Program-made: the position numbers and the translations under genes
Notes under the pieces: model-generated
Seen by the model: only the letters and a program-made list of their open reading frames with translations
What the model was told of the DNA's origin: nothing
Database searches by the model: none
Part shown: piece by piece, positions 1 to 12,100 of the stretch
Layout of the letters: each line of letters opens with the position of its first letter
Position numbering within the stretch: position 1 is the stretch's first letter
Assembly (NCBI GenBank): GCA_033557685.1
Contig: JAWQRN010000607.1
Span: 1 to 27,897 of the forward strand
DNA: 27,897 nt
Direction of reading: 5' to 3'
Source of the DNA: Sperchopsis tessellata
Taxonomy: Eukaryota > Arthropoda > Insecta > Coleoptera > Hydrophilidae

Positions 1-529
1 ACTAAATTTAAAAATTTACTTATTGAACTGCATATATGGAAATAATAGGACCAGTATTTTCCTTCTCTACAGTAAAATTATAAATAAATTGCGGAACAGG
101 CTTGGCAATTCAATATTTACAGAGCATTTATATAATAAATATGAAAGTCTGTAGTATTTAATAAACTGATGAGTTGCTACTGTACAAGCCAGTAGAACTT
201 AGGTTAGTGGAGTTTTATCTCGCACACTGCTTTCTAACTTTGTCTTAACAATTGAAGATATACATCTTCCATACATCATGAAAACATTGCTCAGGTAGAC
301 AAAACAATTAGATTATTTTATTATGTTTTCCAATAGCTTTGCTCTCGCAGGTATGAAGTGTACACATATCACATTTGCAAATGATAAGGTTCTGCTATTT
401 TAAAGAAGACCACATGACATACTATAACCAGTTACTGAATCTGAAGATAAATGTCAAAAACAAAACAACGTGCATAATGTATGTACAAAAAAAAAAGATA
501 CAAAACCTAAATATTAAGATGAATAATGT
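1..529. other. AT-rich sequence, no gene seen (probable XPNPEP3 intron)
   Basis: AT-rich DNA with short homopolymer runs. No coding exon, RNA gene or recognisable repeat was found. It probably belongs to an intron of the minus-strand XPNPEP3-like gene, because two exons lie to the right and the rest must lie to the left. Confidence 0.5.
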
Positions 530-771
530 TAATTTGGAAACCTTGGTCTGACTATAGACATATTCAATTTTCAACCACATATAAATATTTATAAAACAAG
601 TTGGTTAGCATTGGTTGCAAATTGAAAAAATATGTGGATAAAGACCCTCAATTCACAAAGAAAATTATATACCCTGTTCTAGACAAATGACACTTGAGAA
701 TACCTACACGAACATTATTTGGTCTGGGGCATTTGCAACTCAACTAGACAAATTACAAAAGAAACAAAATT
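530..771 (+). mobile_element. Non-LTR retrotransposon fragment (reverse transcriptase C-terminal part)
   Basis: Two blocks in different frames resemble the region after the catalytic box of LINE reverse transcriptases. FGNLGLTIDIFNFQPHI (from about 533) matches the 'LG..ID..F.F..HI' motif, and NIIWSGAFATQLDKLQKKQN (from about 709) matches the 'YGI..WG......L.KLQKKQNRAIR' motif. At least one frameshift and a stop at 769 show decay. The clade is not certain. It lies antisense in the presumed XPNPEP3 intron. Confidence 0.6.
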
Positions 772-2037
772 GAATTGAAAAAATTCTGTTTTCATTATAG
801 TGGGTTTATCAAACAGCACAAATCTACGTAGAAATAAACATTATACAACATTGTAAAATGAAAAGTAATATTTGATGATATTCATAGATAAGATACAAGA
901 TCAACAAATAGAATATATGTTGAATATAAACGGATGCAAATGTTGCAAGAAACAATTTGACGTCAAAGTATTGGAAAGACCTATTATTTTGTTATATTAT
1001 TTTATTGTTAGCTATAGGGAATTCAATAGGGAGAAAAGATGTCATTGCGAGAATTCAAAGCTTATGCAGGGAAAATTGGTGCTAAGTATTGTGCATAAAA
1101 ATTCGAGAGAGTTCATAACAGGATGGAGACTGAGGCAGGGAAAAACTGTGAACGTGATGTGTTGAAGGAGTATAAATGGGGCATTTAGGTTATAAGAACT
1201 AAGTAAATGGTAGATATCAACATTTACGTTTGTGGACGATTTTGAAGCTTCAAGCAAATGTGGACAGTTATCTACATGACTTTGCCATCAAGAGATCTAA
1301 TCATAAATGCATCAAAGACTCAACTGCTGTTTCCATCTTTGGGGATCCAGTACATCAAACATTTATTGTTTATTATCATAATTTGTACTGATAACAATTT
1401 ATAAAATGCTTAATTTCTGGACCTATAACATATGGAAAGACTATTAACAGTGAATGAGTGAGAGGGTGGTTTGGTGCAGTTTGCGGTTCTTAATTAACCC
1501 TTTATTTTGTGGAAAATAAAGTATAAGAATATTACAAGGTATAGGTGATGACGTCATATGAATGTATTAACACTAAACTTCTTCTTTTGTCCATGCATTT
1601 TCCGTTCTTGTTTTGAAGGCAGGTAAAAGCTCCAGGAGACAAAGTTGCAAAATAAAAACTCTTCTAGCCCACTAATGATATTGGCTGCATGAATGAGGTT
1701 AAGATATGAGAATGGCAATGGAATAGATGAATATGGTACTTTATACAGCAAAAGTGAAGAACAAAATATCCAAAACGAACTGACAAGAAGAGCAATCTCT
1801 CTACAAGTTTCTTCACAGTGTTCATTATACTCTTTTGTTAGCGGTGGGATTCAAAAAATTTAAGAACTGGGTGTATGTATAAAGTACAAAATTAAATTCA
1901 TTTAAAAATGGTAATGGGTTAAGAACCACTGCCTTTTGTTTACAATCTTAGAAGCAATGCTTTCGAAATAGCCCCTACATTTAATCAGTACCAAGACACC
2001 CATTTTTTACAAAAAATTCTATTTATGATAAATCTAG
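772..2037. other. No supported gene; possible further LINE debris near 1190-1350
   Basis: Short open frames here (for example plus-strand 872-1165) show no family resemblance. Around 1190-1350 a plus-strand frame contains NASKTQLLFPS, which resembles the '(L)N.SKTQ' step after the FADD box of LINE reverse transcriptases, but the surrounding sequence is too broken to call. Nothing else is recognised. Confidence 0.3.
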
Positions 2038-2345
2038 TTCTTAGAGATAACATCTAAGTCCATACGTATAATTAGGGACAATCTAACATCTATAATTGAA
2101 AGAAGAGTGGGGTTGGCAGGGGCTGCGTTCGGCAGACTAAAATGCGTGTTTAAAGGAGATATCTCAATATGCCTAAAGCGGAAAGTCTACGACCAATGTC
2201 TGATCTCAGTTACGAATAGGATAGAATGACTCGATGAATACATAAGTAGCAACCCAGATATGAAGCCTACTGACGAATAAATGACATGCAGGAGGCACCA
2301 CAACGAAAGGTGGACAATGGTGGCTAGTTAATGATGATGACGATA
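2038..2345 (+). mobile_element. RTE-type LINE fragment, C-terminal part with triplet tail
   Basis: From 2038 a clear frame reads FLEITSKSIRIIRDN, then IIERRVGLAGAAFGRL and CLKRKVYDQCL. This matches the 'I.RRI.LAWAAFGKL...LKRKVYDQCVLPV' block common in insect RTE-type LINEs. The frame stops at 2228; a later CRRHHNERWTMVAS resembles the family's C-terminal 'RGRPP.RW.DD' segment, so the middle is lost. The copy ends in an ATGATGATGACGAT stretch, as expected for RTE 3' tails. Non-functional. Confidence 0.75.
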
Positions 2346-2495
2346 CTTTCTTCTTCAATTTAAAGTTGGGTGAACAGCACATTTGATAGCACTTACAGAT
2401 CAATAAAATGAAACTTTATACATGAAGTTAAAATACTAAATTATGTTGGAGAAAATGGAAAATATATTAAAAAGTCTGTAATATCCAATACATAC

Positions 2496-3033
2496 CAAAT
2501 GTTGTTTAGTTGCTCTATTAACTTTTTTCATAACATATGTCATAATTAAATCAACAAGAGCTTGTCTCCGTTGTTGATATTCATTTCTTTTGATTAAAGG
2601 TGTAACTTCCCCTTTTCTGAGTAAATGTGGGTGAGTGCTATAAGTTGGTTGCCCATAAGCTTTTGGAATAACATCTTCTAAGGGTACATGTAATCCTTGT
2701 ATAATGGGTTCATGAATGGCCGTTGGTGCATGTTGAGCTTCTATGACTGGCATATTTGATACTGTATTTTTTTTTGTTTTTACAAAATGAGGTTCTTTCT
2801 TAGTTTTGCTACATAATGTTCGGTAGATTGCTGAAACAAAACCACTACATTGAAATTAAAATAAAAGGGTGACCAAATAAGTATATAAAATGTTTAAAAC
2901 TGCATCCCTGTAGTTGTTGTATAAGCTACTAGTAATTCTTTAGAACGTTAAATATGGCACAATAAAATATCTGTTTTAAATTACCTGAATTGAAGATGTA
3001 CTGATTATAGATTCGGCATTTAAAATTAAACAT
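2496..3033 (-). CDS. XPNPEP3: Xaa-Pro aminopeptidase 3-like, N-terminal part only (first two coding exons)
   Basis: XPNPEP3 is a mitochondrial metallopeptidase that removes the first residue from peptides with proline in position two. Exon 1 (2985-3033) reads MFNFKCRIYNQYIFNS and ends TCAG|GTAATT. Exon 2 (2496-2830) follows TTTGTTTCAG in the same phase and ends CATTTG|GTATGT. Together they give 128 residues. The first ~45 are basic and would suit a mitochondrial presequence. The last ~50 include GQPTYSTHPHLLRKGEVTPL followed by an EYxxRR element, which matches the start of the aminopeptidase P N-terminal domain of human XPNPEP3. The metal-binding catalytic domain is not in the window; the gene must continue past the left edge, and I found no third exon in 1-2495. 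The start is chosen because exons 1 and 2 join in frame; an internal Met at 2753 is the alternative. Confidence 0.85.
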
Positions 3034-4019
3034 TTTTATCACAGTAAAAAGGTAAAATAAACAAAAAATTTCGAGTTCTAATTTTTAGGTTATCTGAAAA
3101 TTTGACATTAACGTTTGACAATAGATGGCTCTGGACATTCATATATTTAAATTTTATTATTAAATTAAAATTGTTTATTTATAAATTGATTAACATACAG
3201 TTCCAAATTGAATACGGATGAATTAGACTCCATATACTCAAATCTGTTCAAATTACATATTAGCACAGAATATACAAATAGTGTTTAACAATAGGCATTA
3301 ATTAACGCTTATCAAACGTCTTGATTGAAGACCTTGAAAAATATGCTTACACAGTAAGATAATAATTTCAATTGTTAACATATTATTCCCTCATTTATAA
3401 TTCTGTTTTATTTATACACAATTTTATAATACACAAATATTCCTTCCTTGAATTTACTTACAATAATTTTCTTTAATCGAAGACCTCGTCCACTAACTAG
3501 TAGGTTATTATTTTTTCAAAGGTTAAAATACATAGTATGATAGTCTCTATAAATGGATTTCAAGTCTTACATAGTAAAGAAATGTCTTAATATTATAAAA
3601 AATATATATTAAATGATGTTTTATATTTGGTGTGAGATCACTGGAACACAGTATAAAAGTGAGATTATTTATTTTCAAAATGGGAAATAATTTGATTTTG
3701 ATGGTACTTCAAAAGAAATGTAGAATTCCTTTATCTTTAGAGCTGTATACTTACTATGCTGCTGAGAATTACCAGAGTATCTTTTTTCAGTATTTTTTTT
3801 TAACATACAGATGCCACAAGAGGTAATCAGCCAAAATATCTTCTTCCACCCACACTAGCTTAACGATCATACAAAATAACGTATAATTCCACATCATCAA
3901 ACTATGGCAATAGATCCCTCATAAGTGGAAAAGATATGATAAGAAGAACTTGGTTCACTTCTCCAGAGTGAGGTTTACTATAGTGTAGAGAAGTTCACGC
4001 AACATGAATTTTGATTTTC
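3034..4019. other. Upstream flank of XPNPEP3, no gene seen
   Basis: This stretch should hold the 5' UTR and promoter of the XPNPEP3-like gene immediately right of 3033, but I see no diagnostic promoter motif. The rest is AT-rich. A 64-codon plus-strand frame at 3632-3826 resembles nothing known and is probably chance. Confidence 0.4.
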
Positions 4020-4059
4020 GTCTTCTTTTTCAGAAAGACAAGATACTTATATTGCCAAG

Positions 4060-4069
4060 TATCTACATA
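4060..4069 (+). repeat. Left target-site duplication of the SINE
   Basis: TATCTACATA, identical to 4365-4374. The host sequence on both sides is one LINE remnant, so this is the duplicated insertion site and not part of the SINE. Confidence 0.8.
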
Positions 4070-4364
4070 TAGCCATCTTGTTAGCTCATTGGCTAAGTAC
4101 TAGGCTACTAAGCATGGGGTCTCGAGATCAAGACCCAGAGTGGGCCGGCTTTTTGTTACTAGGGAAAAGTCTTTGTGGTGCTCGTTTTCTAGGAGGAATG
4201 TAAAACTGTGGATCCCGTGTATTATACGTAAAATGAAGACCACGTGGGTGCAAAAGAACCCAATTCCAGTTGGAACACTGGATGCGGCAAAATTTCCAGG
4301 TGTGGGAGAATCTCTGACATCTGTGATTGGCCATAGCAGCGGAAATAAACAAATAAACAACACT
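4070..4364 (+). mobile_element. tRNA-derived SINE with target-site duplication
   Basis: About 295 bp flanked by perfect 10-bp direct repeats TATCTACATA at 4060-4069 and 4365-4374. The head is tRNA-like: an A box TAGCTCATTGG (4082-4092) and a B box GAGATCAAGACCC (4124-4136) about 32 bp later, the spacing of an internal Pol III promoter, each with one to three changes from consensus. A tRNA-unrelated body follows, and the tail is a short A-rich repeat, AAATAAACAAATAAACAA, near 4343-4360. It carries no coding capacity and depends on a LINE for movement. It is inserted in an older LINE fragment of the same orientation. Confidence 0.82.
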
Positions 4365-4374
4365 TATCTACATA
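4365..4374 (+). repeat. Right target-site duplication of the SINE
   Basis: TATCTACATA directly after the A-rich SINE tail, a perfect copy of 4060-4069. Absence of mutations in 10 of 10 bases is compatible with a fairly recent insertion. Confidence 0.8.
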
Positions 4375-4720
4375 CTGCACATGATCTTAGAGACAAGGCA
4401 TTTAGATCAGGCGTACATCAATACCACACCAGAATAGGAAATGATACACATATACCGTTTCATAAATGTAATAGTTCGTATATCAACACCATTCGCCTAT
4501 GATTCTACAATAAATTATCTAGCGAGATCAGAAACCAAAATGCTATGATTTTTACATATAAGCTAAGGGATCGTTTGCTGGAAGAGGAAGATTTGTACTA
4601 TATGGAGTTCTTTCTGTTGGACATTTGTCATTTGAGTAATTTGTATTTATTGTAATGTAATTTGTATTTTGTTTTCATTTGACATGTAAATATGTTGAAT
4701 AAAATTATTTCTTTCGTTTT

Positions 4721-5214
4721 TATTTATAAAATCAATATGCAATATGTAAAATTATTGAACCTTATTGATTTCATAAACAGCAGAGGCTCTTAACACAAAA
4801 ACTACTACAAACAATTTCGAAAGTAAACAATTTTTGCCGTAAGAATAAACTAGACAGTGGGTCTTAGGTCAGTTTTAATTCATACAGTATATGAAGGAGA
4901 TATCTACAACATAGAAATGATTCATTTAAGTATTTGTTCATCTAAGAGAAAGCTATTTTAACCTCCAGTTAAGAATTTTACTACTGTTAGAATTGTTTGA
5001 AGTAATTAAATTAAATAAGAAATTACAATATAGAAATTGAACGACTCTCCTATTGCTAAAATATGCATGGTATCATACAAAGAGTTTGTGTTAGTATTAA
5101 GTTTTATTGACAGCATCAGTTATTTCTTACAAATTATTAGTGATTGGGTAGTGCTGGTTTCCTTGAGTACAGACGTTAGCAATGAGCACTGATAAATTAA
5201 CTGAAATTTTTTGA
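4721..5214. other. AT-rich spacer, no gene seen
   Basis: Sequence between the LINE/SINE cluster and the RTE-type remnant. No exon, repeat boundary or RNA gene was recognised. Confidence 0.4.
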
Positions 5215-6790
5215 TATTATTGTGCAAATAATTGCATGAGCGGCTAAGTGAGAGACGTAATCGGATGGTATTTTGTGGAAAGCAATTAAGGAGTGTGAAA
5301 AGGGACAGAGGTTATAATAATCGGCATCAAAGGACTGAAAGTGAGAGAAAAAACTTTGGGCTGGCGTTCCAGGAGACTTGGTAATATCTGAGGAAGAAAT
5401 TAACATCTTTAGAAAAGATATTAAGATCACCAGAGCATAACAAAAGGGTGAAGGAAAACAAACAGAAAGAAAAAGACCAAAAAGATGCAGAGAAGAGGAG
5501 GAAGAAAAAAATGGTGACATGGAGGAATTGAAGGAGTGATGAGGTAAGAAGGGAGATAATCATGATTGCAGAAACTATAGAGCCATATCATTGCTGAATG
5601 TTGCGGGGAAAATATTCTTAAGAATACTGGAGGTGCGTCTTAAAAGAGAAGACGAACAGTAAGATTTTAGGAAAACTCAGGACTTGATATTTGCTATAAG
5701 GCAGTTAACAGTGAAAGCAATCAGGGATGGGATTTAAAGGATCTGGAAAGTGTATTTGATAGGATAGGCAGAGAGGAAGTTTGATGTAGCCTGAGAACAA
5801 GAGGGGTTGGAGAAGGATTGACAAGTGTAATAATGAGCCTATGTGAAACTTCCACCAACTATGTGAGAACGTTATCTTTCAAACTATTAAGGGTTTGAGA
5901 CAAGGGTGCATATTGAGTTTGTTGTTATTCATAATAGTAATGCCGTGAAGGAATGAAAATGTTTTATGTGGTTTTGAGAAGATGGTAAAGAATTAAGTGT
6001 GCAGAAATGCTATTTGCAGATGACATGCTGCTTCTTGGGAAGTCTAGGAAGAACCTGAAACTTAATGTTGATAGATATACGGGTGAATTGAAAAACAGAG
6101 GGCTGAAGGTAAACATACCTAAAACAAAAACAATAGTAATAGCAAGAGAAGAACAACAACATATAATTAGGATTGAGGAAGAATATCTAGAATAGGTGAG
6201 ATCATTCAAGTACCTGGAGGTATTCATTAATGAGCGAGGAAACATGGAGGAAGAAATAAATCAGAGAGTGGGACCAACAGGTATATTGTTTAGTGCTCCG
6301 AAAAACAATTTTTTTGAAAAAATGGAGATATCCAAATGCACAAAGGTGGCAATTTATTAAAATGTCGTGATTCCTGTGTTGACCTATTCGGCTATGGAGA
6401 TGAGATTTCTTAGAAAGATAGAAGGCAAGACAAGATAGGATAGAATAAGAAATCAAGCATTTAGGGGAATACTTAATGTGAAAAGAGTGGGGAATTATGT
6501 GGGAGAGGCACAGATAAGATGGTTGGGACATGTGTTGAGATTAGAGGATAACCTCCGGAATGAGGAGATGAAGGGGACAAGAATGATCAATGAGAGTGAG
6601 AGTGGCATTGTGTGGATTCCGGTGAGAACACTAGCTGAAGATAGAGAATGTTGGATTAGAATGTGGAGGATGTCAGTACAAGAAGATTAATAACACCACA
6701 AACTCTACATTGAAAGGTAGACGAGATAAGAATTAACTATTTTGATATTAATATTATTATATTCTTTTATGGATTAAAGAAGGTATTTAT
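5215..6790 (+). mobile_element. Decayed RTE-type LINE (reverse transcriptase to 3' end)
   Basis: From 5546 the frame reads KKGDNHDCRNYRAISLLN, then GKIFLRILE, the finger region of RTE-type reverse transcriptases. TQDLIFAIRQL follows near 5680. The catalytic box survives as LFADDMLLLG (FADD at 6013-6024). Next come VRSFKYLEVFINERGNMEEE (6198 on), VVIPVLTY, MRFLRKIEGKTR, and from about 6508 AQIRWLGHVLRLEDN, the usual thumb and C-terminal blocks. Several stops and frameshifts make it inactive. The part before 5546 (5215-5545) is AG-rich with basic, Glu-rich frames that fit the linker between endonuclease and RT, but that is weak. No endonuclease domain is seen, so the copy is 5'-truncated. Confidence 0.85.
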
Positions 6791-8940
6791 CATGACAATT
6801 TTTGTACCTCGAGTTTTTTGTGGAAATACCTATTTTGAGCTCCCCTGAAATAACATCTGTCTGTTTCTGCTGTTTTTTAGACAAAACAAAAACTATATGC
6901 AACAGCTCAACATAAAACAAAAAAATTGTTAAAAATGGTTGAGTTATTAAGGTCTTAACTTCATAAAAGTGCCATATACATCTTTCTTTAAGTAGGGAAT
7001 TTGAGAACTTTAGGATATAATATACACTTTTGTTTTATACTAATTACTATTACTACATTTTTCTGTTCCATAAAAAAATAGTGTGGTGTCCACACTTAAT
7101 TTTTAAGTTTTGTTTGAATTATAAATACTTTTTACTACTTAGTGCAGAAAGTGTAATTTTTCTCAATGATTTTGCATGGGAAAACAGCTCTTTTCCATAC
7201 AAGTAAGAAGCAACTAATTCTTTCTTACCAACTAATAGTCAATATGATTGAAAATTAAATATTAGACTAATATAGAACAATGGCGATTAATAAATACTAA
7301 TTTAAATTCTTTTAAAGCATTCTGCACTGAAGTAGAAAACATGATGTATGTAACATATGCAAAACACTTCCATAATTTAGATGGTTCCTTGTTCTACAAA
7401 TTTCATGTGCGCATCACAATAACTTACTTTCCCCACTAGTTGTACAAATAACTATTCAATTTATATATTCTAGAATTCTCATGTACTTTTCCTCATTTGG
7501 AACCAGTGCCATATATATATATACTCCTCCTACGAGAGGTGTAGTTGCCAGATGGCTAAACATAAAAAATGTGTGCACATTCTTTAGCTCAGTCAAAGCT
7601 TGCAGCATTGCATTTCAAAGGCCAGCTTCAATGGGTTAAAGTAAAAGAACATTAAAAGTCTAATTTAGTAAAAATTTATTCATAAAATATATCTACGTAT
7701 TTCAGGTATGTCATGTTAATTATCTAAATATTTTCATGTACATTAAATACATTACATAAAATTTTAAGAATAAAAAATCTAGGAATGTGTATTTGCAATT
7801 AAAATATCTTCATACAATAAGAATTATCTCTAAATTATAAAATTTGAAATCAACAGAATTTTTGACTACTAATGCAATGTGAACATAATTTTACAATGAA
7901 TGATAGTTTTTATTTTAAATGGTAATAAATACAAAATAAAAAATAAATCGAAATTGTCACTAGTTTTGTTGTTCCCAATCGTTTTGAGAACAGTTAAACG
8001 TGAGTTAAACAAATTACAATTAAGTAATCGATGTTAAAATAGCAACTAAAAACTTTCATTATATTTTTTCAATGCATTCTGTATAATTGAAAGCTTGCAA
8101 TTCAAAAAACAGCAAAACAAATAACCATATACTAGCTCATGGCTTATCATGGTCAAAACTCAATATTGCAAAATGCATTTCTACCAATGTAAATGTGTTC
8201 AGTGACATTCAATTTTAGAAGAAATATTTTGAATACACATTTTCAATAACTTTTGCAGTCAGTTGATTTGATATTTGAATTTAACATTAATTCAAAGAAA
8301 ATATGAGTATATATGTGAAATACTTTGTCATTTTAAAATGCTAGCCATTTTCTAACTCTTAATATATTTAAGGGTTAGCTATCAACTTTCTATAAATTGT
8401 CTATATTTTCCGAAAACTTTAAGGAACTAACTGTACTAACTTACATGGCATTCGATTTATAATCATTGAAAACTATAACTCGACCAATATGTGAGCACCT
8501 AAGGATAGCGCATATTAAAAATATAGGGAGACGTATATACTGAACTCACTTGACATATATGTTTATCATATAAATTCTGCATACGAGTCTCTTCCTTGAA
8601 TTGTGTGCGGTTGCCTTCATGAAGTAGTAGTAGATGTTCCGCCCGTCCCTTTTCTCATAATTGAATTTTCGAAATATGCTCACTAATAGTCCAGTTATAA
8701 TTTAGTACATTAAAATAAATTAAATCAATTTAAAATATATATTTAACACCAAACACTGCTGCTTCAAAAGTTTTAATAATTAATTAAAAATATAAAATTA
8801 TACTTATAAAAATACAAGTTAGATTCACACTTCTTCACAATATCTTATATTATAAATCTACATGCAAAATCGTTTACTATGTACAATGTTTAACTAGAGA
8901 TTTTGAGATTCTTGTTTTAAATAAATTTTTGTTAAGAAAC
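6791..8940. other. Intergenic AT-rich DNA, no gene seen
   Basis: About 2.1 kb between the RTE remnant and the PPAT poly(A) signal. It contains a short AT dinucleotide run near 7511-7522 and otherwise no coding frame of note, RNA gene or repeat that I can name. Confidence 0.4.
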
Positions 8941-8946
8941 TTTATT
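8941..8946 (-). terminator. PPAT: Probable PPAT poly(A) signal
   Basis: TTTATT on the plus strand reads AATAAA on the minus strand about 92 nt after the PPAT stop codon. It is the first such hexamer downstream and gives a short 3' UTR. Cleavage a little further down is inferred, not seen. Confidence 0.5.
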
Positions 8947-9037
8947 ACAAATTAGACTCATCGCCCACACACTTTAAGTTCTGACTTGCATAAGAGGTAC
9001 TGTTTTAATTTATAATTGTAAGTTCAGGCTAAAATTT

Positions 9038-9189
9038 TCACCACTCCAGTTGGTCTGGTATACCTTCAGGATATTCACCAGTCAAGCATGCAGTGCAGTG
9101 ACCAACTTTTTGGCTTGCCTTTGATTTGATATCACTTCTCACGGCTCTAACAAGTCCTTCGACACTTAAATATTGTAAACTATCAGCAC
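9038..9189 (-). CDS. PPAT: PPAT coding exon 7 (C-terminus and stop)
   Basis: Terminal coding exon after TTTTACAG at 9190. It completes a split glycine, then reads ADSLQYLSVEGLV and GHCTACLTGEYPEG, and stops with TGA at 9040-9038 after QLEW. Cys514 and Cys517 form the CxxC that supplies the last two [4Fe-4S] ligands. The end ...LEW matches the human terminus, so the stop is natural. Confidence 0.96.
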
Positions 9190-12100
9190 CTGTAAAACAA
9201 TAAAAAAAACAAATTAGAATCAAGTAAAAGGAATAATATAAAACCAAGTTTTCCAGATATAAGTCTATAATATGTACAAATATTTTTAATTGATTATTTT
9301 CATACTTAATCGTTTTATTTTTTATTCTTGTTTTTTTTTTAAAACCACTTGTACTCAAAATATTATTCCTTCAAAATTAGTATTACTTTCACTTTCTTTC
9401 AAAAATTTTGATATAGACAAATTATTTGGACATTTACCACTTTAACACTTATTTGAAATAACTATCAGTACTGTTTTGGTACTTACCAACATGTTCAGCA
9501 AGTTCTTGAGGATTTAGTCTATTCGCAATCAATTCTTCTCTAGTGGGTATATTGATGCCCATATAGCATGGAAACAGAAGTGGGGGACTTGCAATCCTAA
9601 TGTGAACTTCTGTGGCACCAGCATTCCTCAACAATTTGATGATAGGTCCAATGGTGTTACCTCTGACGATCGAGTCATCAATTAAAATTACTCTTTTACC
9701 TCTAACATTACCTGACAAAGCACCTGTAATAAGTAACATGTTGTAGTAACAGTTAACAGATTCAGTGTTACAAATACACTGTGATAGTCCAACCTTATGC
9801 AAAAACCTTTGTATGACTCATGATGAGACAGATATATATTTTCATGCACAAAATTTTGATGTATTAAGGTGCTAAAAACTTACCAAACTTTTTAGCTACA
9901 GCAAGTTGTCTTAGTCTTGTACTAGGTTGTATAAATGACCGTCCAACATATCTGTTCTTACAAAGAACTTCAGCAAAAGAAATTCCAGTCTAAAAATAGA
10001 TAAAACAAAGTAAATATTTTCAGTTTAGTTACATTATGGACATGTGCCAAATAAATGTTAATATAATGAAGCATACATTTCATGAAAACTTATTTATTAT
10101 AGGCTACTTTAAAAAGAAAAACCTATCTATTTATGTAATCTGGGATATTTTAATAATGTATAAATATAGGGTGGTTTTAAAAGATTTTATCAAACTTAAA
10201 TTTCAATTCTTTACTGAAAATTATAGAACCTGTATGTTTTTACTTTCATTTATATTGATTTTTTAAGTGGAGACAATCCAGTTCATAGCATGGTAGCCAA
10301 TAAAACACTTTTTCATAAATATTTCAAATAAATTTTGTCAAATAAATACACCACTGTCTTTTTGTACTTTTGACATCTACATTGATAAATAATTTGTAGA
10401 AATCTACCTGACGAGAGAATCCATGAGCGGCTGCGGTACCTGATTCCGGAACTGAACTCACAATATCTGCTTCTACTGGGTTTTCAATTGCCAGCTGTCT
10501 ACCACACTGCATCCTTACAGCATATACCATTTGACCCTCAAATATGCTGTCAGATCTAGCAAAATAGACATATTCAAAGATACAAAATGCTTGGGATTTG
10601 TTTTCAGGCCGAGCAACAATGTCTAATGTTCGGACACCTCGTCTTGTCATTTCTATGATTTCGCCAGGAAATACTTCACGAACGTACTGAGCACCTATAG
10701 ATAAGAATCCACAGGATTCTGAAGAAACAACCCAACCTTCAGCTTCTCTACTGTCATCACAATCTCCGTCTAAAGCTGAAATATTAGATATTGAATATAG
10801 TATATAAAAATAAAAATAAAAAATAAAACAATCCTAAGTTAGTCACAAAAATTCACCGTTAGCCAAATTAATTTAGACTGAAGGTTTAGACAATAGTTCT
10901 GAAAAAAGCAACAAAAAGCAGCTATTTTCCTACACTTGGCATAATAGCCAATCATAACCAACCTTTTGTTAATCTGTTTAACATATCATTTTTGTAATAT
11001 CCATTCGAACATCCATCTGAAATTTCCAATTTCAAAATTATTTACAAATACACAATTTTGATTGATTTACATGTACTTTTAAGTTATTCTGTGCTCGGTT
11101 CTAACCATGTGCTGGATCAAAGGTTAATCACTTTAACAAAGTATTAACCTGTTTTGCCTTTGCTTCATTTGTATGTTGTAAAAAAATCATTAAGATAGCT
11201 TCAACTGTGTTGGGTTACACATTGCTCATTTTTTTTAAGTATTTGTGATGATATTAGTCACAGCTCAATAATATGGAACTTTTGGAAACACTTTGTGTAA
11301 CCACAACAGTGCTATATTGACAGCCAGCATTAATGAGAATTTTGATGACTTTTGCCATAATTCAATGACGTTGAAGATAATGAATTATATTTTTCTCACT
11401 GAAATGTTTACCAGTGGTGAATACTCACAAATCAGAAGAACATAATAATAGTACTACAATACAAGAAAAAAAAAACCGTACCATGTTTTAAAAATATTTA
11501 ACAAATTGTCAAACAAATAAACACACACTTATCAAGAGCATTTGAAAAGTATAAAAAAATGTTTTAGACAGGGCGATATTCTCCCACCTCTTCTGGTGGA
11601 TTTTATAGCTATTAAATCTTTTAAATAGAAATGAACTAAAAAGTTCATTAACTTAGATTTCAATTCCGCTGTTTAGTTTTTAAAAACGATGATCTGAAGG
11701 TAAATGCCAATATAACTCAATTCAGTTTTGCAATAACAGTTCTACTAAAATAGCATGGTGACTAAACAGAAACTTACAAAATTGATCTTTTCTAATATAG
11801 TTAAGAATTAATATGTCTACTACATTATTTACATTGAGTTTCACATTTAGTATATGAAAGTTGCCGAATTTTTAGATTTCAATAGATTTGTTTTGCACAT
11901 CAATTTAAAGACGGTGCTTTGCAAGATATTGATACTTTCCCATTTAAATTATTATGATGTTTCCAAGGTTAAGATGATGATCTTTATTACCAAAACTGAG
12001 AAAGGTTCCTGTATCATCGTTTTCCTGAATCAACGTTTTATATAAATGAGAATCATTCTTAATGAAAAATTATTTTAAGATAATTAAATCTAGCCTGGCA

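Larger units (their letters stand above)
4020..4720 (+). mobile_element. LINE 3' fragment interrupted by a SINE
   Basis: The left part (about 4020-4069) encodes LFQKDKILILPSIYI and the right part (4365 onward) LRDKAFRSGVHQYHTRIGND followed by HIPFHKC. These match successive C-terminal motifs ('F....KILTLPSLYI...' and 'H.YNTR') of a group of insect non-LTR retrotransposons. The two parts are contiguous if the SINE and one target-site copy are removed, although a frameshift lies between them. FYNKLSSEIRNQNA near 4506 fits the usual '.YNKLP..I' end. The fragment finishes in TTGAATAAAATT, containing AATAAA. No EN or catalytic RT remains. Confidence 0.7.

Noticed and set aside
872..1165. 97-codon plus-strand open frame
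   Set aside because: No family resemblance and no plausible exon borders.
2436..2495. Continuation of XPNPEP3 exon 2 to the stop codon
   Set aside because: A GTATGT donor at 2495 follows the last family-like residues, and the codons after it match nothing in aminopeptidase P.
4082..4136. A genuine tRNA gene
   Set aside because: The A and B boxes are imperfect, no acceptor stem closes, and a SINE body, A-rich tail and target duplication follow.
4140..4502. 120-codon plus-strand open frame
   Set aside because: It fuses the tRNA-unrelated body of the SINE with the end of the LINE fragment across the target-site duplication. It is a chance chimera, not a gene.
5197..5563. Two overlapping minus-strand frames rich in Phe, Ser and Leu
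   Set aside because: They mirror the AG-rich plus strand of the RTE-type LINE. A membrane-protein look is a by-product of the base composition.
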